DNA of 64,000 nt from Hippopus hippopus (GCA_946811185.2 OX328096.1:50544252-50608251), one strand, 5' to 3'; positions 1 to 9,228 are shown, counted from the stretch's first letter. The notes: a model not told the origin generated them from the letters alone. Program-made: numbers and translations.

Positions 1-544
1 GTTTTATACCTATAAATTCTTTACACTCAAACTCTTCATGGAGATAAAGATAAGTTTCATAGTAAAATGATTTTATGACCTAATGTCTTTAATACTGAAA
101 GTGACAATAACTGTAAACATTTTTTTTTTTCTTCTAAAGGAAAGAAAAGAATGCTTAAAAGAAACCAAAAACAATTTTTATTCACAGTTTTATCAAATGT
201 GTAATAATTGATGGGCGAAGTTTCATTCCAAACGATTCCGTGTAATGAACGACGCGAAGGAGAAAGACTTTTTCGAAACGTGGCATAATATCTTGTACCC
301 CTTCAAAGACAAATCCTAACATTTATTTGTCTATAAATGCCTTTAACAAGGATAAGTGTAAATTGTAAAGTTTAGATCTTCTTTTTCCGTGTAGTCTGAT
401 CTTGATCTACGTTGTTTAAAAATCAGTTTGAATCGCTCTTTGCATATTACCACAGGCAAATTGCTCGTGTCGAACATTGTCATTTGTTTCATATATCAGT
501 TTATGTTGTCGTATTTCTCATAGACGTTTTCGAAGTTTTCCGGT
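1..544. other. non-coding, nothing recognised
   Basis: AT-rich sequence with short homopolymer runs. No convincing exon, RNA gene or repeat family could be assigned. Confidence 0.4.
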
Positions 545-825
545 GCAAATCTATTAATAAGCCATGCACTGGCAAAAGGGGGCTTAATGCATCTCCGTGA
601 TGAATTGTACAAAGTGAGTCATCACATAATCGTGGATCCAAAAAAAAAAAAAAAAAATGATTTTGTCTTACAACCGACTCAGTCATGAGGTAAACTGGTC
701 TAATGGTATGCAGAAAATTGACCAATAGCAAACGGTTTTAACCCAGGTCAGCCTGCGTGAACTGGGTTCGATACTTTTTGCAGATGCAATAGGCCCCCTT
801 TTCATAGAAGGTATAGGGTTAATAA
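545..825 (+). repeat. interspersed repeat family A, copy 1
   Basis: This stretch aligns by eye to 2640-2905 and, more weakly, to 5032-5130. Shared landmarks in order are a CAAAAGGGGG block, GTCATCACA, a TCTTACAACCG block, GAAAATTGACCAATAGCAAA, CAGGTCAGCCTGCG, and a TCGATACTTTTTGCAGATGC block. Three copies within 5 kb, all in the same orientation, indicate a host interspersed repeat. No coding capacity or terminal structure was seen. Confidence 0.7.
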
Positions 826-1026
826 AAGTAATAGTGGGCATAAAGACCATGAGAAAATAAACGACAGCGATGATGAGAACGGCTTTAACGGTGATAGTAA
901 TCAGAAGATATGATGAAAATTATGGAAGGTATTTTGTAACTAAATACATTGAAATCATGACTAAGGACTATGGATAAGCTTTAAATAAGGTTAAATAAAT
1001 GAAAGAAAGAAATTACAAGAACCAAC

Positions 1027-1217
1027 CATCTCCATTCTTGAGCCTTGTTGACGAAAATAGTCAGGAGAGCCTCGAACACCATACTCAGGTAGGCCAGGCA
1101 TAGAAGCCAGTACTCCCATCTGTTTGATACCAAAGTCGCTAGCCATACAACCAGTAAACTATGCGTTAACAATACCATACGTACTCCCAAGGCTTTTAGC
1201 AAATCAAACAGAAACAT
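1027..1217 (-). CDS. TMEM26-like protein, first coding exon
   Basis: The reading frame begins with ATG at 1217 and encodes a very hydrophobic N-terminus of about 63 residues with two predicted membrane helices: one around LLTHSLLVVWLATLV and one around YWLLCLAYLSMVFEALLTI. The order of motifs (KALxxRMxxLxHSLxxVW, then a RWEYWLLCLxxL block, then an aromatic KAQEWRW end) resembles the N-terminus of the TMEM26 family of multi-pass membrane proteins of unknown function. A splice donor fits at 1026/1025 (AGATG|GTTGGT), splitting a tryptophan codon; the open frame continues into likely intron to 981. Downstream exons would lie left of the window. A decayed copy of the same exon lies at 27560-27698. 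The family call rests on memory of the family pattern and could be tested with a profile search. Confidence 0.6.
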
Positions 1218-2639
1218 TTTGTACAGTTATAAAGTTGACTTTAAACACAAGTGTATTCTTAGAACTTTCTACTTGGTTTATTGGATGTAACTTTGGCGAC
1301 GGTTAGTCCAGTAAACAGAAGTTTGCACATGCGTACTTTTTTATGTGAATACGTGTATAGCAGCGATAATACTACACTTATAGTGTGCTGTCCCAAGATA
1401 ATAAACCGTGCCTAGTAATAGCAATTCAATAATGGGTCCGAACCGAAGGATTATCTAACTTATTTGGAACGCATTTATTGTTATCAAACTAATGAATAAT
1501 GTAAGATCGGATAAAACTTCTCATATCAATATCAAATATATGTATCTCGAGAAAATTAATTAGTATAATTTATAATACATGTAGTTTCTTTGATTGCACT
1601 GGGAGATAAGTGTTGCAGTTCTATATGTATATTGTAGTATTTTGAAACAACAACTGAATTATTAACATTTAAATGACATTTTCTTTGATTTTTGTAGTTT
1701 TCCTATTTTTTGTACGTTTCTACGGACCTAAGATGCTTTTGCGGACCGTGAAGAAAAATTTTAAACTGGAAAAAAAAAAAAAAATGCAGCCTGACCTTCT
1801 ATTTTAGTCCAATATTTGGAGATAAATCCTAACCAAACAGCCTTGGAGTCACTATATACTGGTTATCTAAGTATCATTTGGTATCAGCTAAAAGAAATGT
1901 ATAGATATATCCCTCTGTTAATCACAACCCAGAGACTCCAATTATAGCGTTTTTTAGTCAACATATCTCATAAAATACCGGTAATTTTTTGTATGTTTCT
2001 ATTCAAAACTGTTCGAAAATAGACTAAAATGCCAGTAACAACGAAACAAAAAAGCCGAAAAGACACATGTGTGATACATGAAGGCTAGTGGGAGTCCAGG
2101 ATCAGGCGGGTCTTTAAGATAGTATTCCGATTGGTCTACTACATGTAGTTGGTTCCGTTTGCTTTGATGTCGAGGCACCAAGAATACTCTGATTATATTG
2201 CTTGTTCAAATATGATCTGAATACAATTCTGTCTGTAAAATCTCGAACAAAAGCACTTAAGGTCACTTTGAAAGATTTTACGAAATGGAACCGGAAAAAA
2301 AAAATATTTGTTGTTTTAGAATATAATATATGTATTGGTCTATAACGAGCACTCATTTAAGATGGTGCCCTCCTCAAGAAACACAAATCTTCGTAACGAG
2401 ATATTTGAGTGAAATTGACAACAGAAAAGACTAGCGTATTTATGTGTATTTCTTATTCATTGGCAGATTTTGGTAAGCATCAAGTCATGTGTATGTGATA
2501 ATCTACTTAACTCAAACCACCGCATAAATAACCATTTTGGCCATTTCATTTTATAAGTAGAACAGATTTGGAGCATACGATACTATCATTGGAAAATGTA
2601 GATAAGCAACATCAATTCAGCTGTAATAAAAGTCAGTCA
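1218..2639. other. non-coding, nothing recognised
   Basis: No exon, RNA gene or duplicated block was identified. Short ORFs on the minus strand here (for example around 2000-2350) have low-complexity composition and no recognisable domain. Confidence 0.4.
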
Positions 2640-2905
2640 TGCTCTGACAAAAGGGGGATAAATGCATGTCCCTGATGCATGATACCCAGCAAGTCATCAC
2701 AGGATTATGGATACATAAAGTTCTTGATGTCTTACAACCGGCTGAATCCTGAGGTAGTCTGGTCCTTGGACATAAAGAAAATTGACCAATAGCAAAACGT
2801 TTCAGCTCAGGTCAGCCTGCGCGTACTGCTCAGGCAGACATAGGTCGATACTTTTTGCAGATGCATTAAGCTCCCATTTTCACAGAGCATGGCTCAAGTA
2901 TATGT
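2640..2905 (+). repeat. interspersed repeat family A, copy 2
   Basis: Same block order as 545-825, with GAAAATTGACCAATAGCAAA and CAGGTCAGCCTGCG shared almost exactly; this copy ends in CACAGAGCATGGCTCA, which also appears (as CACAGAGCGTGGCTCA) at 5111-5126. Confidence 0.7.
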
Positions 2906-3631
2906 GAAGACGTAATGGCCTAATGCTTCTATGACTGCTTTACTTCAAGACGCGAAAAAAAAAAAAAACATTCGCAAAAGGTAATCACTTTAACCCAAAG
3001 GCAAACAATGTACCGAGCACCCAAATACAGGAGATAAAAATTTTATCTGGTGCGAAAAGTAATTAGGTCAACGGCAGATCTTCTAATAAGCATAAATGTT
3101 GATACCCCTTTCTTTTTGTAGCTGGAAATTCGTACTTACGAGGGCTGATTGATAAATTCGCGGACCTCTCCTCTCAGAAATGTGTTTCTTTATCAAATCA
3201 CACGAATCTCATATACAAGTGAAACAACTTATTTTCTCTTTCACTATCAGGTAGGTGAAAAGATATTCTATACTTAAGAAGAATAAATAGTACCCATAGC
3301 AACCGCCATTTGGTGACTTGAAGTACGCTTTTATCTTTTATTTCACATAATCTGAATTCATTAAACATGCTAGCGCTCAGTCATATTTACCGCTAATGTG
3401 TCACAAACGTAGCTGACCTTAGCGTGATACTTTGATATCATTTCGGTGAAATTTGAAGATGTTATGTTGGATGGTTATTTCGTTGCAGTGTTTTATGGCC
3501 ATGACTCAAAACGGCGCACGACGTCAACAGATGACATTGAGTTGCATGCAGTTTTCAAACTTTGTGTGGGACTCAAACTTTCACCGATAGAAAACTAAAA
3601 CTGAGATACATTACAAACTTGTGGAAAATGT

Positions 3632-3895
3632 GTCTACAAATGGCACGAGTGGTTTACGGACGGCAGAAATTCAGTGTTTGATGACCAAATACCAGGTAGG
3701 CCGACGTCAACAGTCACTGTTAGAAACGCAGCGTTAGTAAAGGAACTGTTAGAAAATGACAGATGGTTTACTGTGCAAGGTATTGCGGAGGAACTATCTC
3801 TCTCGCATTACACAGTGCAACATGTTCTTGTAAACAAGCTTAATATCTCAAAAGTGGCTGAAGGTGGGAACCTCGCATTCTAACAAAAGACGACA
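3632..3895 (+). pseudogene. mariner transposase N-terminal remnant
   Basis: The frame that includes 3674-3883 extends upstream without an ATG. It contains the mariner linker WHEWFTDGRNSVFDDQ followed by GRP, and then a second helix-turn-helix (IAEELSLSHYTVQHVL). A following piece (LTKDDKHFYYTAKKFL) matches the spacer before the catalytic core. No DDE catalytic domain follows, so only the DNA-binding half remains and it is frame-broken. Related to, but diverged from, the mariner at 28498-30352. Confidence 0.75.
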
Positions 3896-4281
3896 AACAT
3901 TTTTATTATACTGCAAAGAAATTTCTCGTGATCTGATTGGATAATATGCCCCGAACATATATATCATATACACTGGCAAAACCAACGTAAAAGCAGTTTC
4001 CCTTTCGGGAGCCCCGTATACATGACTACACTTTCAACACAACATTCAAATTGGCGGCGTCGATCAAGATTAACATCAAGATTATGCGCCAAACTGCACC
4101 TTTTAGCACGTTTTACCAAGGTTTCAGTGACGTCAGTTCCCAGTGACGTCAGTTTTCATTGAATTGGGGCACTCAGAAGGGAAATCCTACTTCGTCAGCG
4201 TACTCAATTTTTGAAACCAAAAATCAGGTAAAATTCGCTTAACACACGTTGGAATGGTAAAGCTTTGCAGTATAATAAAGT

Positions 4282-4426
4282 CGTTGTACGGTCAGGTGGC
4301 AGGGGACTTGGAAACTTGTTCACGGCTGTTGTGAATCATGTCGCCATCTCGCCTTCGGCTCGGGGCGACATGATTCACCACAGCCGTGAACAAGTTTCCA
4401 AGTCCCTTGCCACCTGACCGTACAAC
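4282..4426. mobile_element. foldback MITE with 9-bp target duplication
   Basis: Two arms of about 63 bp are nearly perfect reverse complements: GTTGTACGGTCAGGTGGCAG... on the left and ...CCACCTGACCGTACAAC on the right, around a short loop (ATCTCGCCTTCGGCTCGG). The flanks TAATAAAGT occur at 4273-4281 and again at 4427-4435, a 9-bp target-site duplication. A 9-bp duplication suggests a Mutator-type or similar mover; that assignment is inference. It is nested inside the decayed mariner. Confidence 0.8.
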
Positions 4427-5031
4427 TAATAAAGTATAACGTCAGCCTGACCCAACGTTGACGTCGGCGTGCTCCAAGTACGACAGAGTAATGTTGTTCA
4501 ATGTATCTTGTAAACTTGATTGTTCAATGTATCTAAATAATATTTGAGCTCTATGTCAGTCGTGAGTAAACTATCTCGTGATGTTCTTTGTTATTTTGTT
4601 TTCTATTCCAGGTTTCAGTAATAAAGCACTGAATTCCGCGAACTTATCAATAACCCCTCGTGCATTTGCAAAACTTGCCAGCCGATCTCCCACCAAGAAA
4701 CTCTTACAGAAAACCTGATTTGATGATGTTTGTGAAATGAGTTTGCATTTTTTCAGCGTGTTGACGTTTAGACAAACGGACCATTAGTTATCCAATGAAT
4801 ATGTACATATTTGGCTATTACAATGAACATTTTGAGAGTGCACTAGGGGTGTTTGTACTTTACAATGCAGCTTTGTAAACTTATTATGTCAAAAGTCGTC
4901 TTGTTTATATCATGGACAAGCATAGGTAATACATCAAAACTCGATCTTCTAGTCCATTTCTTTCACGAAACTCAATAAATTGGATCAATATTTCTTTGAT
5001 TTAAGAAAGGAGACATGGTAATACTCCGTCA

Positions 5032-5130
5032 TCTCCAACGATCCTTGGACTCGTAGAAAATTGACCAAAAGCAAAAAAGATCGGCACAGGACTGCTTGCG
5101 TGGACTGCGCACAGAGCGTGGCTCATATTA
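5032..5130 (+). repeat. interspersed repeat family A, copy 3 (partial)
   Basis: Contains CCTTGGACTCGTAGAAAATTGACCA and CACAGAGCGTGGCTCAT in the same order as copy 2 at 2640-2905; the middle is shortened. Confidence 0.5.
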
Positions 5131-5189
5131 ATTCGACCTCTTTAGACAGATAAAATTACAATCCACTACAAGTAAAACTAGACAAGCGG

Positions 5190-5481
5190 ACAGTACGTTG
5201 TCTGCGCATGTCATATTCTTCGAAGATTCGACCTGTCTGCTATGACGCATCACCCATCCCCCGATACTTGGGAAAAGTAGGGCTTATACCGAAGCTATAC
5301 CCAAGCCTGTAGGGACTGTTTCAATAAATGGCCGGTGCATAGGTTACCTGCTAGCTGATCATAACTGAATGAATCGCACCATGTAGCGTTTTATTGAGTA
5401 AACGTTTATTTTATTTTGAAATTCAAAGTAACGGTTGTCGTTTTGAAAAATTAGTCCGCTTCAGTACCCAGAATGCCCATA
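5190..5481 (+). repeat. host repeat interrupted by the Polinton (left part)
   Basis: This segment is paralogous to 45610-46127. Shared blocks include CTTCGAAGATTCGACCTGTC, AATGGCCGGTGCATAGGTTA, GAATGAATCG, GTTTATTTTATTTTGAAA and CCCAGAATGCCCA. The alignment stops exactly at the Polinton boundary and resumes at 19900 on the other side, so the element inserted into a copy of this repeat. Confidence 0.85.
5476..5481. other. Polinton target-site duplication, left copy (CCCATA)
   Basis: CCCATA immediately precedes the first base of the terminal inverted repeat, and the identical hexamer follows the last base at 19900-19905. The empty paralogue has a single CCCAAA at this point (46122-46127). A 6-bp duplication is the length typical of Polinton/Maverick integrase. 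Confidence 0.9.
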
Positions 5482-5493
5482 AGTAGTATAGGG

Positions 5494-5540
5494 CGAGACA
5501 ATACGTATCTGACGGGCCCGGTCAGATACGTATTGTCTCG
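5494..5540. repeat. left terminal hairpin (20-bp arms)
   Basis: Arms CGAGACAATACGTATCTGAC at 5494-5513 and its exact reverse complement at 5521-5540 flank a 7-base spacer GGGCCCG, itself nearly palindromic. It lies 12 bp inside the element end. The mirror copy is at 19841-19887. Possible roles, all inferred: replication origin, terminal-protein or integrase binding site. Confidence 0.9.
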
Positions 5541-5607
5541 TCCCTGTAGAGCCCTACGCTGCCTACCCTACAGAGAATTTGTTCCCAGTCTGCCTACCCT
5601 GAGGGGA

Positions 5608-6165
5608 ATTTGTCCTTACATCAGTGAGTTGGACTTAGTTTTTTCTGAGTTTTTCTGCATCTATGGATGATTTTTCTCTCTAAAAGCCTGATCACTGAGT
5701 AGGATATTTGCAATTAAAGGCTAGGTGACGACCAAAAATGACACATTTTCTATTGTCAATCTTCTTTTCTCTCTAAAAGCCTGATCACTGAGTTGGACTT
5801 AGTTTTTTTCACCCTATGGATGATTTCTCTCTCTAAAAGCCTGAGCACTGAGTTGGACTTAGTTTTTTTACCCATATGCTATTAGGATTGCTTTATTGTT
5901 TACTTCTATCCACTACTTGACCTTTAAGTGGATTCTCTCTCTAAAAGCCTAACCATTGAGTTGGACTTAGTTTTTTCATCCTATGAATGATTTTTTCTCT
6001 AAAAGCTTGAGCACTGAGTTGGACTTAGTTTTTTCTGCATCTATGGATGATTTTTCTCTCTAAAAGCCTTAGCATTGAGTTGGACTTAGTTTTTTCTTCA
6101 CCTATGAATGATTTCTCTCTCTAAAAGCCTGAACACTGAGTTGGACTTAGACTTTTTTCTGAGTT
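5608..6165. repeat. ~57-bp tandem repeat array, outer left
   Basis: Units share TGAGTTGGACTTAGTTTTTT, a CATCTATGGATGATTT block and CTCTCTAAAAGCCTGA. About eight degenerate units are present; one unit is expanded by a GCTATTAGGATTGCTTTATT insert (about 5878-5935) that also appears once in the inner array (about 7617-7675). No coding potential. Mirrored at 19220-19765. Confidence 0.85.
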
Positions 6166-6204
6166 TTTTTTACTCTTTGGAGTGTAACTCTTCTAAAAGA
6201 AAGA

Positions 6205-6520
6205 AGTTTGACAATTTGAAGAAATGACAATTTTGAAGAAAGAACTTTCGTGGTAGATGGTTAGTCCTGAAAAGGACTGTTGGGTTAGCTCTGAAAAGAG
6301 CTGTGACAATTTGAAGAAATGACAACTTGAAGATAAAACTTTCGTCTGACAACTTGAAGATAGAACTTTCGTCTGACAATTTGAAGAAATGACAACTTGA
6401 AGATAGAACTTTCGTCTGACAACTTGAAGATAGAACTTTCGTCTGACAATTTGAAGAAATGACAATTTGAAGAAAGATAGAACTTACGTCTGACAATTTG
6501 AAGAAAGATAGAACTTTCGT
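6205..6520. repeat. 26-bp tandem repeat block with GAAAG cores, left
   Basis: Repeated units combine GACAACTTGAAGATAGAAC and TTTCGTCT, interleaved with GACAATTTGAAGAAAT spacers. On the minus (sense) strand each unit presents an ACGAAAGTTCTATCTTC core, the same sequence that follows the histone-like stem-loops. Mirrored at 18785-19045. Reading frames through this block (6170-6605) are repeat artefacts. Confidence 0.85.
6263..6302 (-). terminator. two tandem histone-type stem-loops, outer left
   Basis: Read on the minus strand: AGCTCTTTTCAGAGCT (6287-6302) then AGTCCTTTTCAGGACT (6263-6278), separated by AACCCAAC. Each has a 6-bp stem and TTTC loop, followed by AACCATCTACCACGAAAG. The first differs from the histone consensus GGCTCTTTTCAGAGCC only in its outermost base pair. 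These lie about 290 nt beyond the 73-aa stop codon and may be back-up processing sites. Confidence 0.75.
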
Positions 6521-6531
6521 GGTAGATGGTT

Positions 6532-6569
6532 AGCCCTGAAAAGGGCTGTTGGGTGGTCCTAAAAGGACC
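6532..6569 (-). terminator. two tandem histone-type stem-loops after the left 73-aa gene
   Basis: On the minus strand the first is GGTCCTTTTAGGACC followed by ACCCA (6555-6569), matching the histone GG...CC-ACCCA pattern with one loop base fewer. The second is AGCCCTTTTCAGGGCT (6532-6547), followed by AACCATCTACCACGAAAG. The first starts about 20 nt after the stop codon. A further inverted repeat (GGAGGTTGTG/CACAACCTCC, 6576-6603) spans the stop codon. Confidence 0.8.
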
Positions 6570-6588
6570 TGGTTTGGAGGTTGTGTTT

Positions 6589-6810
6589 TTAAGCACAACC
6601 TCCAACCTTTCTGCAGGCTGGGCAGCTACTCGCCGCCCGCCTCTTCAATCTCTTCAGTTGCTGTGCATCAAGATTAAAGCGCAGCGAAAATGCTGGCTCG
6701 TTGTCATCGTTCCAATTCTCCGTCTCCGGCACAACAAACTCCTTCTTCTTCTTCTTTGCGGGTAGTAGTGCAAGCTCCCAAAAGTCCATGTCTTTAAGTG
6801 AGCACTCCAT
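6589..6810 (-). CDS. 73-aa CPxC-tail protein, left copy
   Basis: Small protein encoded inside the left terminal repeat and duplicated exactly at 18494-18715. It starts MECSLKDMDFWELALL, then a run of five lysines, an acidic middle (PETENWNDDNE), a basic stretch (LKRLKRRAASS) and ends with CPACRKVGGC-A, a CPxCx4GC motif also found at the end of the 101-aa protein. The lysine and arginine patches suggest nuclear localisation; the cysteines could bind metal or form disulphides (inference). The ATG lies about 50 nt downstream of a TATA box in a CRE-containing promoter, and histone-type stem-loops follow. I recognise no named family. Preservation in both repeats may reflect gene conversion rather than selection. 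Confidence 0.75.
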   Translation of the reverse strand: MECSLKDMDFWELALLPAKKKKKEFVVPETENWNDDNEPAFSLRFNLDAQQLKRLKRRAASSCPACRKVGGCA

Positions 6811-6859
6811 ATTACAGCAACTCGAAGAAAATGAACGATGTGCGGGAAATAACGCTGGG

Positions 6860-6905
6860 TTTTATAGCTTTTCAGACGGATTGAACTAGTTGACCCATGA
6901 CGTCA
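6860..6905 (-). promoter_or_regulatory. CRE + TATA promoter of the left 73-aa gene
   Basis: On the minus strand: a CCAAT-type box (GATTGGATAAC, near 6970), TGACGTCA (6898-6905), then TATAAAA (6860-6866) and a CAGCGTTATTT start region. The block from CRE to TATA is nearly identical at 8445-8489, 15900-15945 and 18399-18444. TGACGTCA is the ATF/CREB palindrome. Confidence 0.8.
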
Positions 6906-7142
6906 TTTTCTCCTATGTTTTTCCCGCGTCGGCGTTTCATGCTGTTTTGGCTCCAAATTAATGTTATCCAATCAGAATTATCGTTGTTTTTCTAATACTA
7001 AATGTTTTATTGTTGACCAATCTATAGTTTTGTTACATTTTCTTGTTCGGGTTAGAAAAAACTAGAGTTTGACTATCCTATGACTTTTTTGATTATGAGT
7101 CTTCTGACAAAATGAAAAGAAAGATGTTTATTTAAGATAGCT

Positions 7143-7158
7143 AGCCCTGAAAAGGGTT
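7143..7158 (-). terminator. orphan histone-type stem-loop, left
   Basis: Minus-strand AACCCTTTTCAGGGCT, with one G-T wobble in the stem. No clear gene precedes it: only a 28-codon ORF (minus, 7141-7227) that runs into the loop, with a TATAAAA-like box at about 7246-7252. Mirrored at 18146-18161. Confidence 0.6.
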
Positions 7159-7439
7159 GCTTTTTTGTGCAGAATACACTTTTATCCTCCTCTCTTTCTT
7201 TTCCATTGTTTCCACTCTATTTAGCATTTTTATTAGATGGGTAATTTTATACCTGATATATTTGAAACGTTCTCTTTCTTCTAACCAGAAGAGCTATGAG
7301 AGGGAAAAAAATGTCAATCCAAACATTGTGAGATACTGACTCAGCTTTTACAAAAAGTTAATGGTGAATGAGAAAAATTAATCAAGAGTTTACTGTTTTA
7401 TATGTGCAATGGATCACTTTTTTAGGCTTTTTTTTTTTT

Positions 7440-7915
7440 TATTTTATCCCTATATCACTGAGTTGGACTTAGTTTTTTTCTGTATCTATGGATGATTTTT
7501 TTCTCTCTAAAAGCCTGAGCACTGAGTTGAACTTAGTTTTTTCTGCATCTATGGATGATTTCTCTCTCTCTCTAAAAAGCCTGACCATTGAGTTGGACTT
7601 AGTTTTTTTACCCATATGCTATTAGGATTGCTTTATTGTTTACTTCTATCCACTACTTGGCCTTTAAGTGGTTTCTCTCTAAAAAAGTCTGAGCACTGAG
7701 TTGAACTTAGTTTTTTTCACCCTATGGATGATTTCTCTCTCTAAAACCCTGACCATTGAGTTGGACTTAGTTTTTCTGCATCTATGAATGATTTCTCTTT
7801 CTAAATGCCTGACCATTGAGTTGAACTTAGTTTTTTCTGCATCTATGGATGATTTTTCTCTCTAAAAGCCTGAGCACTGAGTTGGACTTAGTCTTTTTCT
7901 GAGTTTTTTTTTTAC
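7440..7915. repeat. ~57-bp tandem repeat array, inner left
   Basis: Same unit family as 5608-6165, about seven units, including one with the GCTATTAGGATTGCTTTATT insert. The right counterpart 17160-17855 is about 220 bp longer with an extra insert-bearing unit, so the arrays expand or contract after TIR formation. Confidence 0.85.
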
Positions 7916-8036
7916 TCTCTGGAGTGTGGCTCTTTGGAATGTAACTCTTTGGAGTGTAACTCTTTGGAGTGTAACTCTTGTAAAAGAAAGAAGTTTGACA
8001 ATTTGAAGAAAGATAGATCTTTCATGGTAGATGGTT

Positions 8037-8052
8037 AGCCCTGAAAAGGGCT
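8037..8052 (-). terminator. histone-type stem-loop after the 106-aa gene
   Basis: Minus-strand AGCCCTTTTCAGGGCT, perfect 6-bp stem with TTTC loop, 33 nt after the stop codon, followed by AACCATCTACCATGAAAG. Confidence 0.85.
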
Positions 8053-8085
8053 GTTTTTAGAGAAGGACTGATTTTTTGAAAATGT

Positions 8086-8406
8086 TTATTCAGTATCAGC
8101 ATCAGTCGATTCGCTGTCTGACTCACTCCTTTCAGCGGCGATTTGCGCGCAGAAAAGACGGTCTACCTGCTCAGTTTTTGAAATAACATACTGAAAATAC
8201 ATTTCAAGCATGCCCTCAATAATAAGTTTCTTCATCCGAAGGTTATAACAGAACACCCTGTTATTAGCAAGCTGAGCCCTCTCGTAACGTTTTCTCACTT
8301 CAACTAAGCGCTGTTGAAGTAAAATGATTTGCCTCCTCGCTCTTGTTAACTTTCGCTCGGCATCCATCCAAGTGAAACGCAAGTTGAGTGATGGTCTTGA
8401 AGCCAT
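8086..8406 (-). CDS. 106-aa coiled-coil protein
   Basis: ATG at 8406. The N-terminal half is basic and heptad-like (AERKLTRARRQIILLQQRL then VEVRKRYERAQL), predicting a coiled coil over residues about 15-50. The C-terminus is acidic and serine-rich (SESDSESTDADTE). Such a basic coiled coil plus acidic tail suggests a DNA- or protein-binding adaptor in the nucleus (inference). It has no counterpart in the right repeat: the cassette 8053-8700 (CDS, promoter and upstream segment) interrupts the inverted-repeat homology. Its promoter is a near copy of the 73-aa promoter, so it looks like a duplicated promoter carrying a different coding region. No named family recognised. Confidence 0.75.
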   Translation of the reverse strand: MASRPSLNLRFTWMDAERKLTRARRQIILLQQRLVEVRKRYERAQLANNRVFCYNLRMKKLIIEGMLEMYFQYVISKTEQVDRLFCAQIAAERSESDSESTDADTE

Positions 8407-8444
8407 TGTGAAAAATGAAATGTATGGAAAATATATCGCAAAGA

Positions 8445-8489
8445 TTTATAGCTTTTCAGACGGATTGAACTAGTTGACCCATGACGTCA
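8445..8489 (-). promoter_or_regulatory. CRE + TATA promoter of the 106-aa gene
   Basis: TGACGTCA at 8482-8489, TATAAA at 8445-8450, and a CCAAT box (minus-strand ATTGG, 8552-8556). About 45 nt separate TATA from the ATG. The sequence between 8450 and 8650 is close to 6866-7065. Confidence 0.8.
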
Positions 8490-8760
8490 TTTTCTCCTAT
8501 GTTTTTCCCGCGTTGGCGTTTCATGCTGTTTTGGCTCCAAATTAATGTTGTCCAATCAGAATTACCGTTTTATTTCTAATACTAAATGTTTTATTGTTGA
8601 CCAACCCGTGGTTTTGTTACATTTTTTTCTTGTTCGGGTTAAAAAAAAACTAGAGTTTGACTATTCTATGACTTTTTTTGATTGTAAATCTTTTGAGTTT
8701 TTTGACAATTTTAAAGAAATGACAATTTGAAAAAAGATAGAACTTTCGTGGTAGATGGGT

Positions 8761-8776
8761 AGCCCTGAAAAGGGCT
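8761..8776 (-). terminator. histone-type stem-loop after the 101-aa gene
   Basis: Minus-strand AGCCCTTTTCAGGGCT, 48 nt after the stop codon, followed by ACCCATCTACCACGAAAG: here the flank is the exact ACCCA of animal histone mRNAs. Confidence 0.85.
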
Positions 8777-8824
8777 GTTTTGTTTTGGAGGCTGTGTTTT
8801 TTCGTCTCACGTTGTTTTTCCACT

Positions 8825-9130
8825 TTAATGACAGCACCCGAAATTCGCTTGACAAATGGGGCATGCTTCAACTCTTTTTCTGATTACCATTGCTCCATTA
8901 TCGAAAGTAATCTTCCTCCCAAATTCGATATCAACCAAAATGACATCCGGTGTTGTCTTTAAAAATAGTTGAACTAATCTTTCGCCGAGATCTTTGTATG
9001 GCTGTGTTATACGTTGTAGTTGGTTTTGTTCCTCCTCTCCTACGAAATGAGTGTTTAGTTGTAATAACTGTTGACCTGCATTTAGATATTCTTGGAGAGC
9101 CTCACGTAGTTGATGATTTATCTCCTCCAT
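8825..9130 (-). CDS. 101-aa protein with CPxCx4GC tail
   Basis: ATG at 9130. The first half is helical and glutamine/leucine rich (INHQLREALQEYLNAGQQLL), the middle has LGERLVQLFLKTTPDVILV, and the protein ends ACPICQANFGCCH. The tail CPxCx4GC is shared with the otherwise unrelated 73-aa protein. The 130-nt leader and TATA region (9131-9240) are homologous to those of the 257-aa gene on the opposite arm, so both genes occupy the same relative slot in the two arms but carry different coding bodies. Function unknown; a metal-binding or redox tail is inference. Confidence 0.75.
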   Translation of the reverse strand: MEEINHQLREALQEYLNAGQQLLQLNTHFVGEEEQNQLQRITQPYKDLGERLVQLFLKTTPDVILVDIEFGRKITFDNGAMVIRKRVEACPICQANFGCCH

Positions 9131-9222
9131 ATTGATATTGCTTCCGAATATTGATACTGCTTTCGAAGTGATCGTTAGCTGAGAGTCAAAGAAATGGTGA
9201 TTGTATGAAAATAACGCTGGGC

Positions 9223-9228
9223 TTTATA
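9223..9228 (-). promoter_or_regulatory. TATA box and shared leader of the 101-aa gene
   Basis: Minus-strand CGTATAAAGCCCAGCGTTATT, then a leader nearly identical to that of the 257-aa gene (including CTTTGACTCTCAGCTAACG and ATCACTTCGAAAGCAGTATC). A degenerate relic of the CRE-promoter block may lie at 9275-9310 (TTTTTCCCATGCTACGTTTC). Confidence 0.75.

Larger units (their letters stand above)
3139..4660 (+). mobile_element. decayed mariner-like transposon (~1.5 kb)
   Basis: Imperfect terminal inverted repeats bound this element. The left end reads CGAGGGCTGATTGATAAATT from 3139 and the right end, read on the minus strand from 4660, is CGAGGGGTTATTGATAAGTT; about 22 of 26 bases agree. A TA dinucleotide precedes the left end, as expected for mariner insertion; the right flank is TG, probably a decayed TA. 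The interior contains a transposase N-terminal fragment (3632-3895) and a nested foldback element (4282-4426). The catalytic domain is missing, so it cannot encode its own transposase. Confidence 0.75.
5482..8052 (+). repeat. left terminal inverted repeat
   Basis: The arm matches the reverse complement of about 16990-19899 in order: terminal hairpin, ~57-bp repeat array, 26-bp repeat block, 73-aa gene with promoter, stem-loop at 7143, second ~57-bp array, GTAACTCTTTGGAGT repeats, stem-loop. It is shorter than the right arm because its second array has fewer units. Homology is interrupted at 8053-8700 by the 106-aa cassette and resumes in pieces at 8700-8810 and 9131-9240 (matching 16975-17090 and 16085-16194). 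Confidence 0.9.

Noticed and set aside
6170..6605. Overlapping ORFs (90-108 codons) on the minus strand and their mirror at 18699-19234
   Set aside because: They are read-through of the 26-bp tandem repeats and stem-loops in three frames; repetitive composition and overlap with 3' regulatory sequence argue against coding.
7157..7339. 60-codon ORF and its mirror at 17965-18147
   Set aside because: Runs antisense to the outward cassette orientation, hydrophobic low-complexity, no promoter or 3' signal of the cassette type.
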